A DNA stretch of 36,163 nucleotides from Bacteroidota bacterium (GTDB taxonomy: Bacteria; Bacteroidota; Bacteroidia; Sphingobacteriales; Sphingobacteriaceae). Position numbers and translations under genes: made by a program. The DNA is taken from positions 1 to 36,163 of the forward strand of contig JABDAU010000038.1 in NCBI GenBank assembly GCA_013289045.1. The letters run 5' to 3'. Shown piece by piece: positions 11,168-19,840 of this stretch. Under the pieces are notes generated by a model. That model had not been told where the DNA came from, searched no databases, and was given only the letters and a program-made list of their open reading frames with translations. Positions within the stretch are counted from its first letter, which is position 1. Every line of letters begins with the position of its first letter.

Positions 11168-11914
11168 TCAGAAACCGATAGAATTTCCGCCGTCAACCGG
11201 CAACACTACCCCGGTAACGTACTTAGCCGCATCCGATGCCAGGTATAATATCGATTGCGCAACATCAGCCGGTTCGCCTAACTTTCCCATCGGCGTGCGC
11301 GACATCACTTTGTTCATCCGCTGCGGATCATTACTCAAAGCCTTTGTCGACATGGCCGTAGCAATAAAACCCGGCGCCACGCAATTAACCCTGATCCCCA
11401 TTGGAGACAGTTCGGTAGCCATAGCGCGCGTCATCCCTTCAATAGCCGATTTAGTGGCCGTATAGGCGATAACATACGGTATACCATATTGCGAGCTCAT
11501 GGAGCTGATGTTGATAATGCTTCCGCTTCCCTTTGGCAGCATCACTTTTACCACTTCGCGGGTTAGTGAGAACACGGCATTGAGGTTGGTTTGGATGATC
11601 AATTTAAAATCATCATCTGTTACCTCTGTGAAAGGCTTTTTCATGTTGATGCCTGCGTTGTTCACCAAAATATCGGGCGCACCAAATGATGCGACGATCT
11701 CACTGATCAGGGCCGGCATTCCGCTGGTTTCGGAAAGATCATATACCCGGTAGGCGCACAATTCGCCCAAATTCGAGCTGGCTTCTTTCAGTTTATTTTC
11801 ATCCCGGCCGATGATGATGGTTTGGATGCCATTTTTTACAAAAGCTTCGGTGGTAGCAAGGCCAATGCCCGACCCTCCGCCGGTAACAATAGCCAGTTTT
11901 TTTGATTGATCCAT
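11168..11914 (-). CDS. SDR-family oxidoreductase, possibly a mannonate/fructuronate-type dehydrogenase
   Basis: A 248-residue classical short-chain dehydrogenase. The nucleotide-binding TGGGSGIG is at residues 11-18 and NNAG at 85-88. The catalytic set is Asn110, Ser138, Tyr151 and Lys155 (IAYTATK), and the end motif VTGVVLPVDGG is intact. There is no signal peptide, so it acts in the cytoplasm with NAD(P)H. It resembles gluconate 5-dehydrogenase and 3-oxoacyl reductase relatives, and sequence alone does not fix the substrate. Its position near uxuA suggests it could supply mannonate from fructuronate, a step some Bacteroidota are thought to do with an SDR rather than UxuB. That is an inference. 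It may have its own promoter in the 197 bases behind the HAD gene. Confidence 0.85.
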   Translation of the reverse strand: MDQSKKLAIVTGGGSGIGLATTEAFVKNGIQTIIIGRDENKLKEASSNLGELCAYRVYDLSETSGMPALISEIVASFGAPDILVNNAGINMKKPFTEVTDDDFKLIIQTNLNAVFSLTREVVKVMLPKGSGSIINISSMSSQYGIPYVIAYTATKSAIEGMTRAMATELSPMGIRVNCVAPGFIATAMSTKALSNDPQRMNKVMSRTPMGKLGEPADVAQSILYLASDAAKYVTGVVLPVDGGNSIGF

Positions 11915-12111
11915 TTTTATACATAATACTTAACCGGGGAAATATAGAACACAGAAATAATAAAAACAGCAATTATCTGCCTGTATTTCGCAGATAAAAC
12001 ATTTGTTGTATCAATTTCAACATTCATTTAACCCGTTTAGCGGTATTGTAAATATTATTGCTGTCACCAACCGGTTAGCATATAATAGATGGCAATAAAT
12101 TATTGGGGCAG

Positions 12112-12891
12112 TTATTTCGACCACCATTTTAACGGAAGTTCAACCTGGTCAATAGCACTTACAACCATATCCGGCTTAAAAGCATACTGCGAAAGTGAGT
12201 CTTTGGTGGCAATACCTGATAACACCAATATGGTTTTATATCCCATTTGCGTGCCGCCTTGTATATCTGTCTCCATGGTATCGCCTATAACGGTTGTTTC
12301 GGCAGTCTCCAGGCCTAAAAATTTGCGGGCCGAGCGCATCATCACAGGGCTTGGCTTGCCGGTAACAAATGCCTTGCGACCCGTAGCTTCCTCTATCATG
12401 GCGGCTGTGGCGGCAATGCCAAGATTGTTCCAGCCCGGCTTTCGGGGAGATGGGTCGCGGTTGGTGGCGATAAATTTGGAGCCTGCCAGTATCATATCAA
12501 CAGCACGCTGCACCATTTCGAGCGTAAAGTTGCGGCCTTCGCCCAGCACAACAAACTCGGGGTCCGAGTCTACCAGCGTTATGCCGTTTTCGTGCAGGCT
12601 GGTGAGCAAACCGCCCTCGCCAAGCACATATGCTGTGCCATTGGGATTTTGGCTGGCCAAAAATTGTCCGGTTGCCATAGCGCTGGTGTAAACGTGTTTC
12701 GTCTCGACAGTTATGCCGAGGCGCTTCAGCTTTCTTACCACTTCCAGCGATGTACGCTGACTGTTGTTGGTCATGAAAGCAAACGGCACATTGTTCTTTA
12801 CCAGTGCGTTTATAAAATTATCGGCGCCGTTGATCAGTTGTTCACCACTGTAGATCACGCCGTCCATATCGATAAGCAGGCCTTGTTTCAT
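12112..12891 (-). CDS. HAD-IIA phosphatase, NagD-like
   Basis: A 259-residue cytoplasmic HAD-superfamily hydrolase of the NagD/4-nitrophenylphosphatase class. Motif I is DMDGV with the nucleophile Asp8 and acid/base Asp10. Motif II is Thr41 in MTNN, motif III Lys179 in TGKPSP, and motif IV GDTMETD with Asp204 and Asp209 for magnesium. The cap domain lies between motifs II and III, as in class IIA. Members remove phosphate from small metabolites such as nucleotides or sugar phosphates, and the natural substrate here is unknown. It may serve sugar-phosphate housekeeping beside the sugar genes, or simply be a neighbour. The gene is divergent from uxuA, with a 7-bp-arm inverted repeat in the shared upstream region. 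Confidence 0.87.
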   Translation of the reverse strand: MKQGLLIDMDGVIYSGEQLINGADNFINALVKNNVPFAFMTNNSQRTSLEVVRKLKRLGITVETKHVYTSAMATGQFLASQNPNGTAYVLGEGGLLTSLHENGITLVDSDPEFVVLGEGRNFTLEMVQRAVDMILAGSKFIATNRDPSPRKPGWNNLGIAATAAMIEEATGRKAFVTGKPSPVMMRSARKFLGLETAETTVIGDTMETDIQGGTQMGYKTILVLSGIATKDSLSQYAFKPDMVVSAIDQVELPLKWWSK

Positions 12892-12929
12892 TGGATAAAG
12901 TATATTAAATGATAAGTGTGGCGGCTATC

Positions 12930-12945
12930 AAACACTACAGTGTTT
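12930..12945. promoter_or_regulatory. Inverted repeat in the divergent HAD/uxuA upstream region
   Basis: The arms AAACACT and AGTGTTT are perfect complements separated by two bases. The repeat lies 39 bases upstream of the HAD start and 158 bases upstream of uxuA. It differs from the CAATCGATTG motif, so a different regulator would have to bind it, if any does. It has no T run, so it is not a good terminator. Confidence 0.35.
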
Positions 12946-13103
12946 TGCAGAATGAAGCCGGCCTTATATTAACTAAGCAAGTTTAAAGAATATTGGGCTA
13001 TAATTAACTAACACATTGTTAAGCTTTTTGCAAAATCAAAATAAATAGTTTTTAGCACAATTATTATAAAAACACCAACACATATAAATCATAATCAAAA
13101 CGC

Positions 13104-14306
13104 ATGATCCCTAACCTGGAACAAACTTTCAGATGGTTTGGCCCGTCAGACCCTGTAACCTTACGCGCCATTACGCAAACCGGAGCCAAAGGCATCGTAA
13201 CCGCCCTGCATCATATTCCATGTGGCGAAGTGTGGAGCAATGAAGAAATAAAAAATAGGCTCAGCACAGTAGAAGAAGCCGGGCTGCGATGGTCGGTTGT
13301 TGAAAGCGTAAACATCCACGAGGAGATTAAAACCGGTGGCCCGAACCGCGATAAGTATATCGAAAACTACATCGCCACCCTTAAAAACTTAGGCAATGCA
13401 GGTATAAAAACGGTATGCTACAATTTTATGCCCGTGCTCGACTGGACAAGGACAGACCTGCACTATTCACTGCCAAACGGTGCAACGGCGCTCCGTTTTG
13501 ATCTGACCGCCCTTGCCGCTTTTGATATCTACCTGCTCGAACGTGAAAATGCTGCCGCTGATTATTCGGAAACAGTTCAAAAAGCTGCTAAAACTTATAT
13601 TAATGATCTTAACAGCGATCAAAAGAAAAACCTAACCGACACTATCCTGGCCGGATTGCCTGGTACCGACGAGGTTTTTACCATAATCCAATTCAGGGAA
13701 CATCTTAAAAAATACAGCGATACGGATGCCGGAAAATTAAAAAACAACCTTGCCTATTTTCTGCAAAGCATCATCCCATACGCACAGGAAGCAGGTATTC
13801 GCATGTGTATTCACCCGGACGACCCGCCATTCCCGATATTGGGTTTGCCGAGGATAGTCTGTACGGAAAACGACCTGAAATTTGTGGTGGATGCCTGCCC
13901 ATCGCCTTATAATGGCATTACATTTTGTACCGGCTCGCTGGGCGCGAATCCGAAGAATGACCTGCCGAAGATGGTAGAAACGCTCGGCAAGCACATTCAC
14001 TTCCTTCACCTGCGCAATGTGCAGCGGGAGCCCAACGGCAGCTTTTATGAGGCGGAACATCTTGCAGGGAGCAACGATATGTATGCCATTATGCGCAACA
14101 TTATTAACGAGCAATTAATGCGCGCCCACGTAAGCCGCGAAGATATAGCCATACCTATGCGACCCGACCACGGCCATATGCTGCTTGATGATTTCAGGTA
14201 TAATACTTACCCCGGCTATTCGGCCATCGGCAGGCTTAAAGGGCTTGCGGAGCTGCGCGGACTGGAAATGGGCATCAAAAGATCGATCTTAAACGAACAA
14301 TCCTAA
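13104..14306 (+). CDS. uxuA: D-mannonate dehydratase
   Basis: A 400-residue cytoplasmic enzyme that dehydrates D-mannonate to 2-keto-3-deoxy-D-gluconate in glucuronate breakdown. The xylose-isomerase-like TIM barrel carries the family's conserved blocks in order: IRMCIHPDDPPFPILGLPRI, FCTGSLGANPKND, HIHFLHLRNVQRE, and PMRPDHGHMLLDD near the end with RLKGLAELRGLEMGI. These contain the His, Asp and Cys residues that bind the divalent metal (Mn or Fe). Length and motifs agree with a true UxuA of the iron/manganese type rather than the enolase-superfamily dehydratases. The ATG start at 13104 follows an A-rich leader. GH43 begins 11 bases downstream, so the two form an operon. It provides the metabolic link for glucuronic acid released by the GH115 enzyme. 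Confidence 0.95.
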   Translation: MIPNLEQTFRWFGPSDPVTLRAITQTGAKGIVTALHHIPCGEVWSNEEIKNRLSTVEEAGLRWSVVESVNIHEEIKTGGPNRDKYIENYIATLKNLGNAGIKTVCYNFMPVLDWTRTDLHYSLPNGATALRFDLTALAAFDIYLLERENAAADYSETVQKAAKTYINDLNSDQKKNLTDTILAGLPGTDEVFTIIQFREHLKKYSDTDAGKLKNNLAYFLQSIIPYAQEAGIRMCIHPDDPPFPILGLPRIVCTENDLKFVVDACPSPYNGITFCTGSLGANPKNDLPKMVETLGKHIHFLHLRNVQREPNGSFYEAEHLAGSNDMYAIMRNIINEQLMRAHVSREDIAIPMRPDHGHMLLDDFRYNTYPGYSAIGRLKGLAELRGLEMGIKRSILNEQS

Positions 14307-14317
14307 ATATTTTGAGA

Positions 14318-15400
14318 ATGATGAATAAAAAAACGACTTTATCAAAGCTGCTTGCCCTGGGGGCGGTATGCCTGCTGCCAACCACGCTGTTTGCACAGAA
14401 GAAGCAAAAAATTGTGTACCTGAACAAGCCGCTGATCACAAACATTTACACGGCCGATCCATCCGCCCATGTGTTCAATGGCAAGATATACATCTACCCC
14501 TCTCATGATATCGATGCGGGCATTCCCGAAAACGACAACGGCGATCATTTTGCCATGCGCGATTACCATATTTTTTCTTTAGATCGTATCGGCGGCCCGG
14601 TAACCGACCATGGCGTGGCTATCGATATTAAAGATATCCCGTGGGGAGGCCGCCAGCTTTGGGCGCCTGATGCTGCCTATAAAAACGGCACCTATTTCCT
14701 TTATTTCCCTTTAAAGAATAAGAACGACGTTTTCCAGATCGGTGTGGCTACTTCTAAAAATCCGGCAGGGCCGTTTAAAACAAAACCGTCGCCTATTGCA
14801 GGAAGTTACAGTATCGACCCCGCGATATTTATAGATAACGACGGAACTGCATACATGTATTTCGGCGGTATCTGGGGTGGTCAGCTTCAGCGCTGGCAGA
14901 ACGGCAAGTACTATGCCAACGGCTCAAAAACAGACCTACACCAGGACAATGCACCTGCGCTGAGCTGCCAGGTGGTTAAGCTGAAAAGCAACATGACCGA
15001 ATTTGCAGGGCCGGTACATGACGCACTTATTGTAGACAGCGCAGGCCATCAGCTTCTTGGCGGCGATCACGACCGCCGATTTTTCGAAGGATCGTGGATG
15101 CATAAGTTTCACGGTAAATATTACCTCACCTATTCAACAGGCGATTCGCACTTTCTCGCCTATGCTATCGGCAATAACCCGATGGGGCCGTTCACTTACG
15201 CCGGGCATTTTATGCTGCCTGTACAAGGTTGGACCACCCACCATTCAATTGTTAAATTTAAAGGCAAATGGTATATTTTTTACCACGATACCGAACTTTC
15301 AGGCAGAACAAGCCTGCGGAATGTGAAGGTTACCGAGCTGCATCACCGCCCGGATGGAACAATTGAGATGATCAACACCTTTACCGTTAAAAACAACTAA
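14318..15400 (+). CDS. Exported glycoside hydrolase family 43 (xylosidase/arabinofuranosidase type)
   Basis: A 360-residue protein with a signal peptide ending in LPTTLFAQ. The start is the ATG at 14318 or the one at 14321, and an upstream TTG at 14312 is less likely. The five-bladed GH43 propeller shows all three catalytic carboxylates: Asp47 (TADPSAHVF, general base), Asp167 (SIDPAIF, pKa modulator) and Glu257 (FEGSWMHK, general acid). Other family blocks are WAPDAAYKNGTYFLYFP and WTTHHSIVKFKGKWYIFYHD. There is no added binding module. GH43 enzymes split beta-xylose or alpha-arabinose from xylan-type chains, and the exact activity cannot be told. It follows uxuA by 11 bases and ends 25 bases from the convergent GH39 gene. 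Confidence 0.92.
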   Translation: MMNKKTTLSKLLALGAVCLLPTTLFAQKKQKIVYLNKPLITNIYTADPSAHVFNGKIYIYPSHDIDAGIPENDNGDHFAMRDYHIFSLDRIGGPVTDHGVAIDIKDIPWGGRQLWAPDAAYKNGTYFLYFPLKNKNDVFQIGVATSKNPAGPFKTKPSPIAGSYSIDPAIFIDNDGTAYMYFGGIWGGQLQRWQNGKYYANGSKTDLHQDNAPALSCQVVKLKSNMTEFAGPVHDALIVDSAGHQLLGGDHDRRFFEGSWMHKFHGKYYLTYSTGDSHFLAYAIGNNPMGPFTYAGHFMLPVQGWTTHHSIVKFKGKWYIFYHDTELSGRTSLRNVKVTELHHRPDGTIEMINTFTVKNN

Positions 15401-15425
15401 TAGATAGCTTACCGTAAAAAGGTAA

Positions 15426-17129
15426 TTATCTGACAGTCAATTTTATCAACGATATCCCCTGCCTTGGTAAGGCAAAAGAAATTGCAGCTTGATCATTTTT
15501 TATCTGCAAAGTTTGATCCGGCTGCAATTTTTGCAAAGCGCCTGCCTGTTCCAGTAACCGATATTGTACGGCATCAGGATGCTGCGGCGAACCCATCTGT
15601 TTCCATACCGTGTACGAATTGCTATGATGCTGGTCGATCCGGTAATGCGCCATTGTAGTCGACGAACCTTTTATGTTCGTGATAGTCAATTTAACAGGCG
15701 TGGCATTAACATTTGTATCGTTCTTATCATGATAGTTCCACACTAAAATGTAAACCGAGTGCCTATCAGCTGTTGCCAATGCACTAACATCGGGATAATG
15801 TCCTCTCACGCTTGAATCCCGGATGGTTTGATAGTTATAGGGTGCGTTTGATGTTACGGCTACCCTATCTCCCTGCATCATTCCAAACATCCGGAACACA
15901 TTGAGCACCGGTTTATCAATGCCGTTTGTCGCCAGGTCCCTAAAGCCTCTGAACCAGGGCTGGTCCTCAAATTCAAAGCCCCAGGTAACCGCGCCAAGCA
16001 AGTTAGTGTGAAAATGATTAGCCAGGTCATAAACCCGTGCAAACGATGCCGCCGTGTAGGCCGCATACATGGTACCGTTCCTATAGGCATTTTGCGGGAA
16101 ATTATCTTCCGAACATGCTGCACATCCTTCCGGATCAGATTCGCCGATAATGACCGGCAAGTGCTTTAACGAAGGATAGGAAGCAATAATTTCAAACCCT
16201 TTGCTGATGTTCCGCAATTGCGCACCCATATCCATCCAAACCGTTTGATCGATCAATGTCGGGTTGCCTTTTGCATGGAATGTAATAAAATCAAGCGGAA
16301 TGCCCGCTTTTCCGGTGGCAAAGCTTTTGCCCGTGGAAATATGATCGAGAAAAGTCCGCAGAAACAATGCAGCTTTCGGGCTACCGGGGTTAGTAGTTTC
16401 CGGCCCACCGACTTTGGCCGATGGCAATGCCCGTTTTATCGCATCGGCCGAGTAATCGTACAATTTCAGGTATTCCGTTGTCGTGCCTCGCCAATAGGAT
16501 ATATCCGGTTCGTTCCATATCTCCCAATACCAGCTTTCCACCTCCTTAGCGCCATAGCGGGCAACGCAGTGTATAACCCATGCGTATACCAGTTCGGCAA
16601 ATTTTGCATAGTCTTTCGGGGGAGAATTCCACCCGGTGTAATGGTATATTTTCCGACCATCGGTAGTGGTTTGATAACCATCTGCTTCGGGCACAGCAGA
16701 TAATGCCTCGGGCATGAAACCCACTTCGGCCAGCGGCTTCATCCCCTTCCGGAGGTAAGTGTCAAATATGCTATCTACAATTTTCCAGTTATAAACAGCA
16801 TTGCCGTTAGCGTCTTCCGTATAAGCATTGGTCGAGCTCCATTTCAGATCAGGTTTTGCATCGCCGGATGTGAGCAGGTTATGCGTACGGACAAAAACAG
16901 GTACACGACTAAGCGATGCCAGTTCCGAAAGCAGCTTCTGCCCGTCCTTCATATAAGTATAATTGGCCTCGTCGTATCCAAAAAAGCGCCATATAGGCGT
17001 TAGTGGCGTATCGGATCTTGCCTGCATATCGACATTGATGGTAACAGGCACTGCATCGCTTTGTGCGAGCAGGATGTGCGTATCACAACAAATAAAGATC
17101 AGCAGTAAAATAATTGATCGCAGTTTCAT
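15426..17129 (-). CDS. Exported glycoside hydrolase family 39 (beta-xylosidase-like)
   Basis: A 567-residue protein with a signal peptide (MKLRSIILLLIFICCDTHILLAQ). The catalytic TIM barrel follows, and about 170 C-terminal residues look beta-rich and carry the family's accessory domain. The acid/base is Glu207 in WYWEIWNEPDISYW and the nucleophile Glu330 in VIIGESDPEGCAACSED, the order and spacing expected for GH39, a retaining clan-A family. Known members act on beta-1,4-xylosides or on alpha-L-iduronides. The surrounding xylan genes favour a xylosidase. A Cys pair stands just behind the nucleophile. The gene is 137 bases downstream of GH115 with a hairpin between, so it may be only partly co-expressed with it. 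Confidence 0.88.
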   Translation of the reverse strand: MKLRSIILLLIFICCDTHILLAQSDAVPVTINVDMQARSDTPLTPIWRFFGYDEANYTYMKDGQKLLSELASLSRVPVFVRTHNLLTSGDAKPDLKWSSTNAYTEDANGNAVYNWKIVDSIFDTYLRKGMKPLAEVGFMPEALSAVPEADGYQTTTDGRKIYHYTGWNSPPKDYAKFAELVYAWVIHCVARYGAKEVESWYWEIWNEPDISYWRGTTTEYLKLYDYSADAIKRALPSAKVGGPETTNPGSPKAALFLRTFLDHISTGKSFATGKAGIPLDFITFHAKGNPTLIDQTVWMDMGAQLRNISKGFEIIASYPSLKHLPVIIGESDPEGCAACSEDNFPQNAYRNGTMYAAYTAASFARVYDLANHFHTNLLGAVTWGFEFEDQPWFRGFRDLATNGIDKPVLNVFRMFGMMQGDRVAVTSNAPYNYQTIRDSSVRGHYPDVSALATADRHSVYILVWNYHDKNDTNVNATPVKLTITNIKGSSTTMAHYRIDQHHSNSYTVWKQMGSPQHPDAVQYRLLEQAGALQKLQPDQTLQIKNDQAAISFALPRQGISLIKLTVR

Positions 17130-17172
17130 AGGTTTAAATTCAGATAAATGACCGGGTTACATAGTAAGTGAA

Positions 17173-17216
17173 AGGCCCGGGTAAATTTCCACTAATTTAT
17201 GGAATTTGCCGGGCCT
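17173..17216 (-). terminator. Hairpin between GH115 and GH39, possible attenuator or terminator
   Basis: AGGCCCGG at 17173-17180 pairs perfectly with CCGGGCCT at 17209-17216. Inner bases (AAATT with AATTT, GG with CC) can extend the stem with small bulges. Read on the minus strand it lies 51 bases after the GH115 stop. The run that follows is only TTTCACTT, so termination is probably partial. It may separate or weaken GH39 transcription. Confidence 0.5.
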
Positions 17217-17266
17217 GAATGAGTCACAATTGTGTTGGATTTATCTTTATCCCTTAATTATCATAA

Positions 17267-19831
17267 TCATTCTTCAGGCCCAAGGTAACTCGGCTTTAAC
17301 CCACCCGAATCGATCGTAAATTTTTGCACCACTACTGCCGGGTCAACCATCCAGTATTTGAGCACATGCCTGCCCGGTTTTGTTATTTTATGATGTGTGA
17401 CAAGCTTCCTTAAGTTATCGGTTACGGCCATTCCCCAGTCCCGGCCGTCTACTTTTGTGGCGATATTAACCAGTTGCGGCTTCTCATAGTCAATAGAAAT
17501 TGCATAAAACAATCCATCCTTGTTCCGGAAATCGAGCGTTGGCGATACGCAAGTAGTGATGGCAATACTACCGGTGTCTTTCAGGTTAATATCATACTCC
17601 AAATGCGGCGTATTTTGTCCAGGCTGAATACGGGCTACCGTTACCGGTGATGGCTCGACGCCTGAAAGCGTATTGCCATAATCCGGGATGACTGTCCAGC
17701 TTATCTTAGCCCTTCCAACCTGCCTGCTAAAATGTTCCGCCTCAATCGCGATGTAACCGTTCTTATCTGAAAACATGCCATCCAGCTTTGGGGTATGGCC
17801 ATTGCCGGACATCGGTAACAAGTCGTGGTTTGCTGCACTGTCAGGGTTCAATTCAGTAAGTACCGGCATTTTGTTAACGCGCGGGTCGCTCCACGAAACA
17901 TAACCGATATGGGTCTGATCCATCATATGATCCCATTTACCACCGGCGAGCTTCTTATTGTAATAATCGGATATCTGCTGGTCTTTATCAAATAGCACCT
18001 TCACTTTCGTAGCTGCCGAATCCGCCGCTGCACCATTCAAGTGCTTTGCATAATACTGATTTTTAGCCACCTCAAAATAGAGCTCATTCAGGTTAGCGCA
18101 TGCCTGGACGGGATGCAATACCAATTCAAAAAAAGCGGCCTTATATTCAGCTGGCATCAGCTGATAGAGCGCTTCGGCCTTATGCTCAAGCTGTTTATAT
18201 TCTTCCACCACGCGGCCAAACTCATTGTAATTAGTAAGACTATAAGTATTCTGATCCAGCACTTCCGGCTTACGGCGTGCATTGAACCGGGTGTATTGGG
18301 TAAGGATCTCGGCAATCTCCGCAGCATGTTCAGCGCCGAATTGCTGCGCGGCCCATTCAACGCCATATTGGTGCAGTTTGGCGGCAGGCCAGCGATCGGG
18401 GTTCCAGGCATAATCGAGAAAAAAGCTGATGGGGTATTCCATAGGTTTCAGGTCGCCTACATTCACTATCCATACCTGCCTCACGTTATAGTCATAAGCA
18501 AGGTGCATCTGCTCCCATGTTTTGGATATAGTATTTGTATTCAGCCATTTATAATTTCGCGGACCGCCCACATAATCAAAATGATAATAGATGCCATAGC
18601 CACCCTTACGTGGCTTTTTAGTAAGGCCAGGCAGCTTGCGGATATTACCCCAGTTATCGTCGCAAAGCAATAATGTTACATCATCAGGCACACGCATGCC
18701 CTTGTCGTAGTAATCCTGTACTTCTTTATATAAAGCCCACATCTGTGGCACTTGTGATGGATCTTTTTTCAGCACATCGCCGATGATCTGCCGTTGATCT
18801 TTTACAATATTTTCCAGCAGTTGGATGTTGCTGCCCTCTGTCATCGGTTTATCGCCATCGCCACGCATGCCTATGGTAACCATGGTTTCCTTCGATCCCA
18901 TGTTTTGAATACCTTTCCGCCAGAAATCCTGCAATACCTGCTTGTTGGTTTCATAATTCCAATCGCCTTGACCATAACGTTTCCACTCCTGTTGTGCGCG
19001 GTCCATCGGCTCGTGGTGCGAGGTGCCCATCACAATGCCATATTCGTCGGCCAGTACAGGGTTTTGTTTATCATCATCGTTAAAAGCACTTCCCCACATG
19101 GCGGGCCACAGGTAATTTGCCTTCAGGCGAAGCAACAGCTCGAACATTTTGGTATACATCTGGTGATTAAAACCGCCAAACTTTTCTTTTGTCCAACTGG
19201 AAAATGCCGGGGCCTCGTCATTGATAAAAATGCCACGATATTTCACTGCAGGCGACCCATCTGTATGCCTTCCGGGTTTTATGTAGATGGCCTTTTTCGT
19301 TTTCACAGGAACATCGGCCCACCAATACCAGGGCGATACCCCGATTTGCGCCGACAGATCATAAACCCCGTAAATAGTTCCCCGTTTATCGCTTCCCGCA
19401 ATGACCAGCGCTTGCTTAACACCCGGAAAAGGATCTTTTACAGGTTGAATTAAAAACGTTTCCCACTTGCCTGCAATTCCGGAAACATTAAGTTTTCCCT
19501 GTTTTACAAGGCGGTCTATCCATTCGCTTTTCCCTAATGTACCGATGATTACCAGCGATGATTTGCTTTTATAGCTATCAGCTATTTCAGGCGTTGTACC
19601 GGTAACTTTATGTACGTCATCCGAAAAACTGTTAACCGCCAAATGCACACCCTGCCAGTCATCATTACTTACCAGTAAAACAGGCGCTTTTCCATTTGCG
19701 AACAATGGGAAATATCCTTTTCCGGGCGTTTCACTGATGTAGCTGATATGCCCCGGTTCCTGTGCAGAAACCATCTGTACCAACAGTACCGGCACTAAAC
19801 TTTGGATGACGCAGCGGAATATATTTTTCAT
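17267..19831 (-). CDS. Glycoside hydrolase family 115 xylan alpha-1,2-glucuronidase
   Basis: An 854-residue exported enzyme with a signal peptide ending in VSAQ. The family removes (4-O-methyl-)glucuronic acid from internal positions of glucuronoxylan. The N-terminal domain (about 25-170) resembles the GH20b-like beta-alpha domain (LVIAGSDKRGTIYGVYDLSAQIGVSPWYWWADVP). The barrel begins with KYRGIFINDEAP and contains ANYLWPAMWGSAFNDDD, GTSHHEPMDRAQQEW, TIGMRGDGDKPM and LLCDDNWGNIRKLP, blocks characteristic of GH115. A C-terminal beta-sandwich (about 690-850) starts near YIAIEAEHFSRQ. Length is normal for the family. Its start is 9 bases downstream of the GH10 gene, so the two form an operon. 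The released uronate would feed UxuA further along. Confidence 0.94.
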   Translation of the reverse strand: MKNIFRCVIQSLVPVLLVQMVSAQEPGHISYISETPGKGYFPLFANGKAPVLLVSNDDWQGVHLAVNSFSDDVHKVTGTTPEIADSYKSKSSLVIIGTLGKSEWIDRLVKQGKLNVSGIAGKWETFLIQPVKDPFPGVKQALVIAGSDKRGTIYGVYDLSAQIGVSPWYWWADVPVKTKKAIYIKPGRHTDGSPAVKYRGIFINDEAPAFSSWTKEKFGGFNHQMYTKMFELLLRLKANYLWPAMWGSAFNDDDKQNPVLADEYGIVMGTSHHEPMDRAQQEWKRYGQGDWNYETNKQVLQDFWRKGIQNMGSKETMVTIGMRGDGDKPMTEGSNIQLLENIVKDQRQIIGDVLKKDPSQVPQMWALYKEVQDYYDKGMRVPDDVTLLLCDDNWGNIRKLPGLTKKPRKGGYGIYYHFDYVGGPRNYKWLNTNTISKTWEQMHLAYDYNVRQVWIVNVGDLKPMEYPISFFLDYAWNPDRWPAAKLHQYGVEWAAQQFGAEHAAEIAEILTQYTRFNARRKPEVLDQNTYSLTNYNEFGRVVEEYKQLEHKAEALYQLMPAEYKAAFFELVLHPVQACANLNELYFEVAKNQYYAKHLNGAAADSAATKVKVLFDKDQQISDYYNKKLAGGKWDHMMDQTHIGYVSWSDPRVNKMPVLTELNPDSAANHDLLPMSGNGHTPKLDGMFSDKNGYIAIEAEHFSRQVGRAKISWTVIPDYGNTLSGVEPSPVTVARIQPGQNTPHLEYDINLKDTGSIAITTCVSPTLDFRNKDGLFYAISIDYEKPQLVNIATKVDGRDWGMAVTDNLRKLVTHHKITKPGRHVLKYWMVDPAVVVQKFTIDSGGLKPSYLGPEE

Positions 19832-19840
19832 GATAGCTTA

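Noticed and set aside
11250..11258. ATCGATTGC match to half of the operator motif inside the SDR gene
   Set aside because: Only one half fits, the left arm does not match, and it lies deep in coding sequence far from any start.
12069..12076. AACCGGTT palindrome between SDR and HAD genes, considered as a LacI-type operator
   Set aside because: Only 8 bases symmetric, flanks break the symmetry, and it does not share the TGCAAT arms of the other sites.
15401..15429. Possible hairpin TTACC...GGTAA between the convergent GH43 and GH39 genes as a terminator
   Set aside because: Only a 5-bp AT-rich stem with no T run. Too weak to call.
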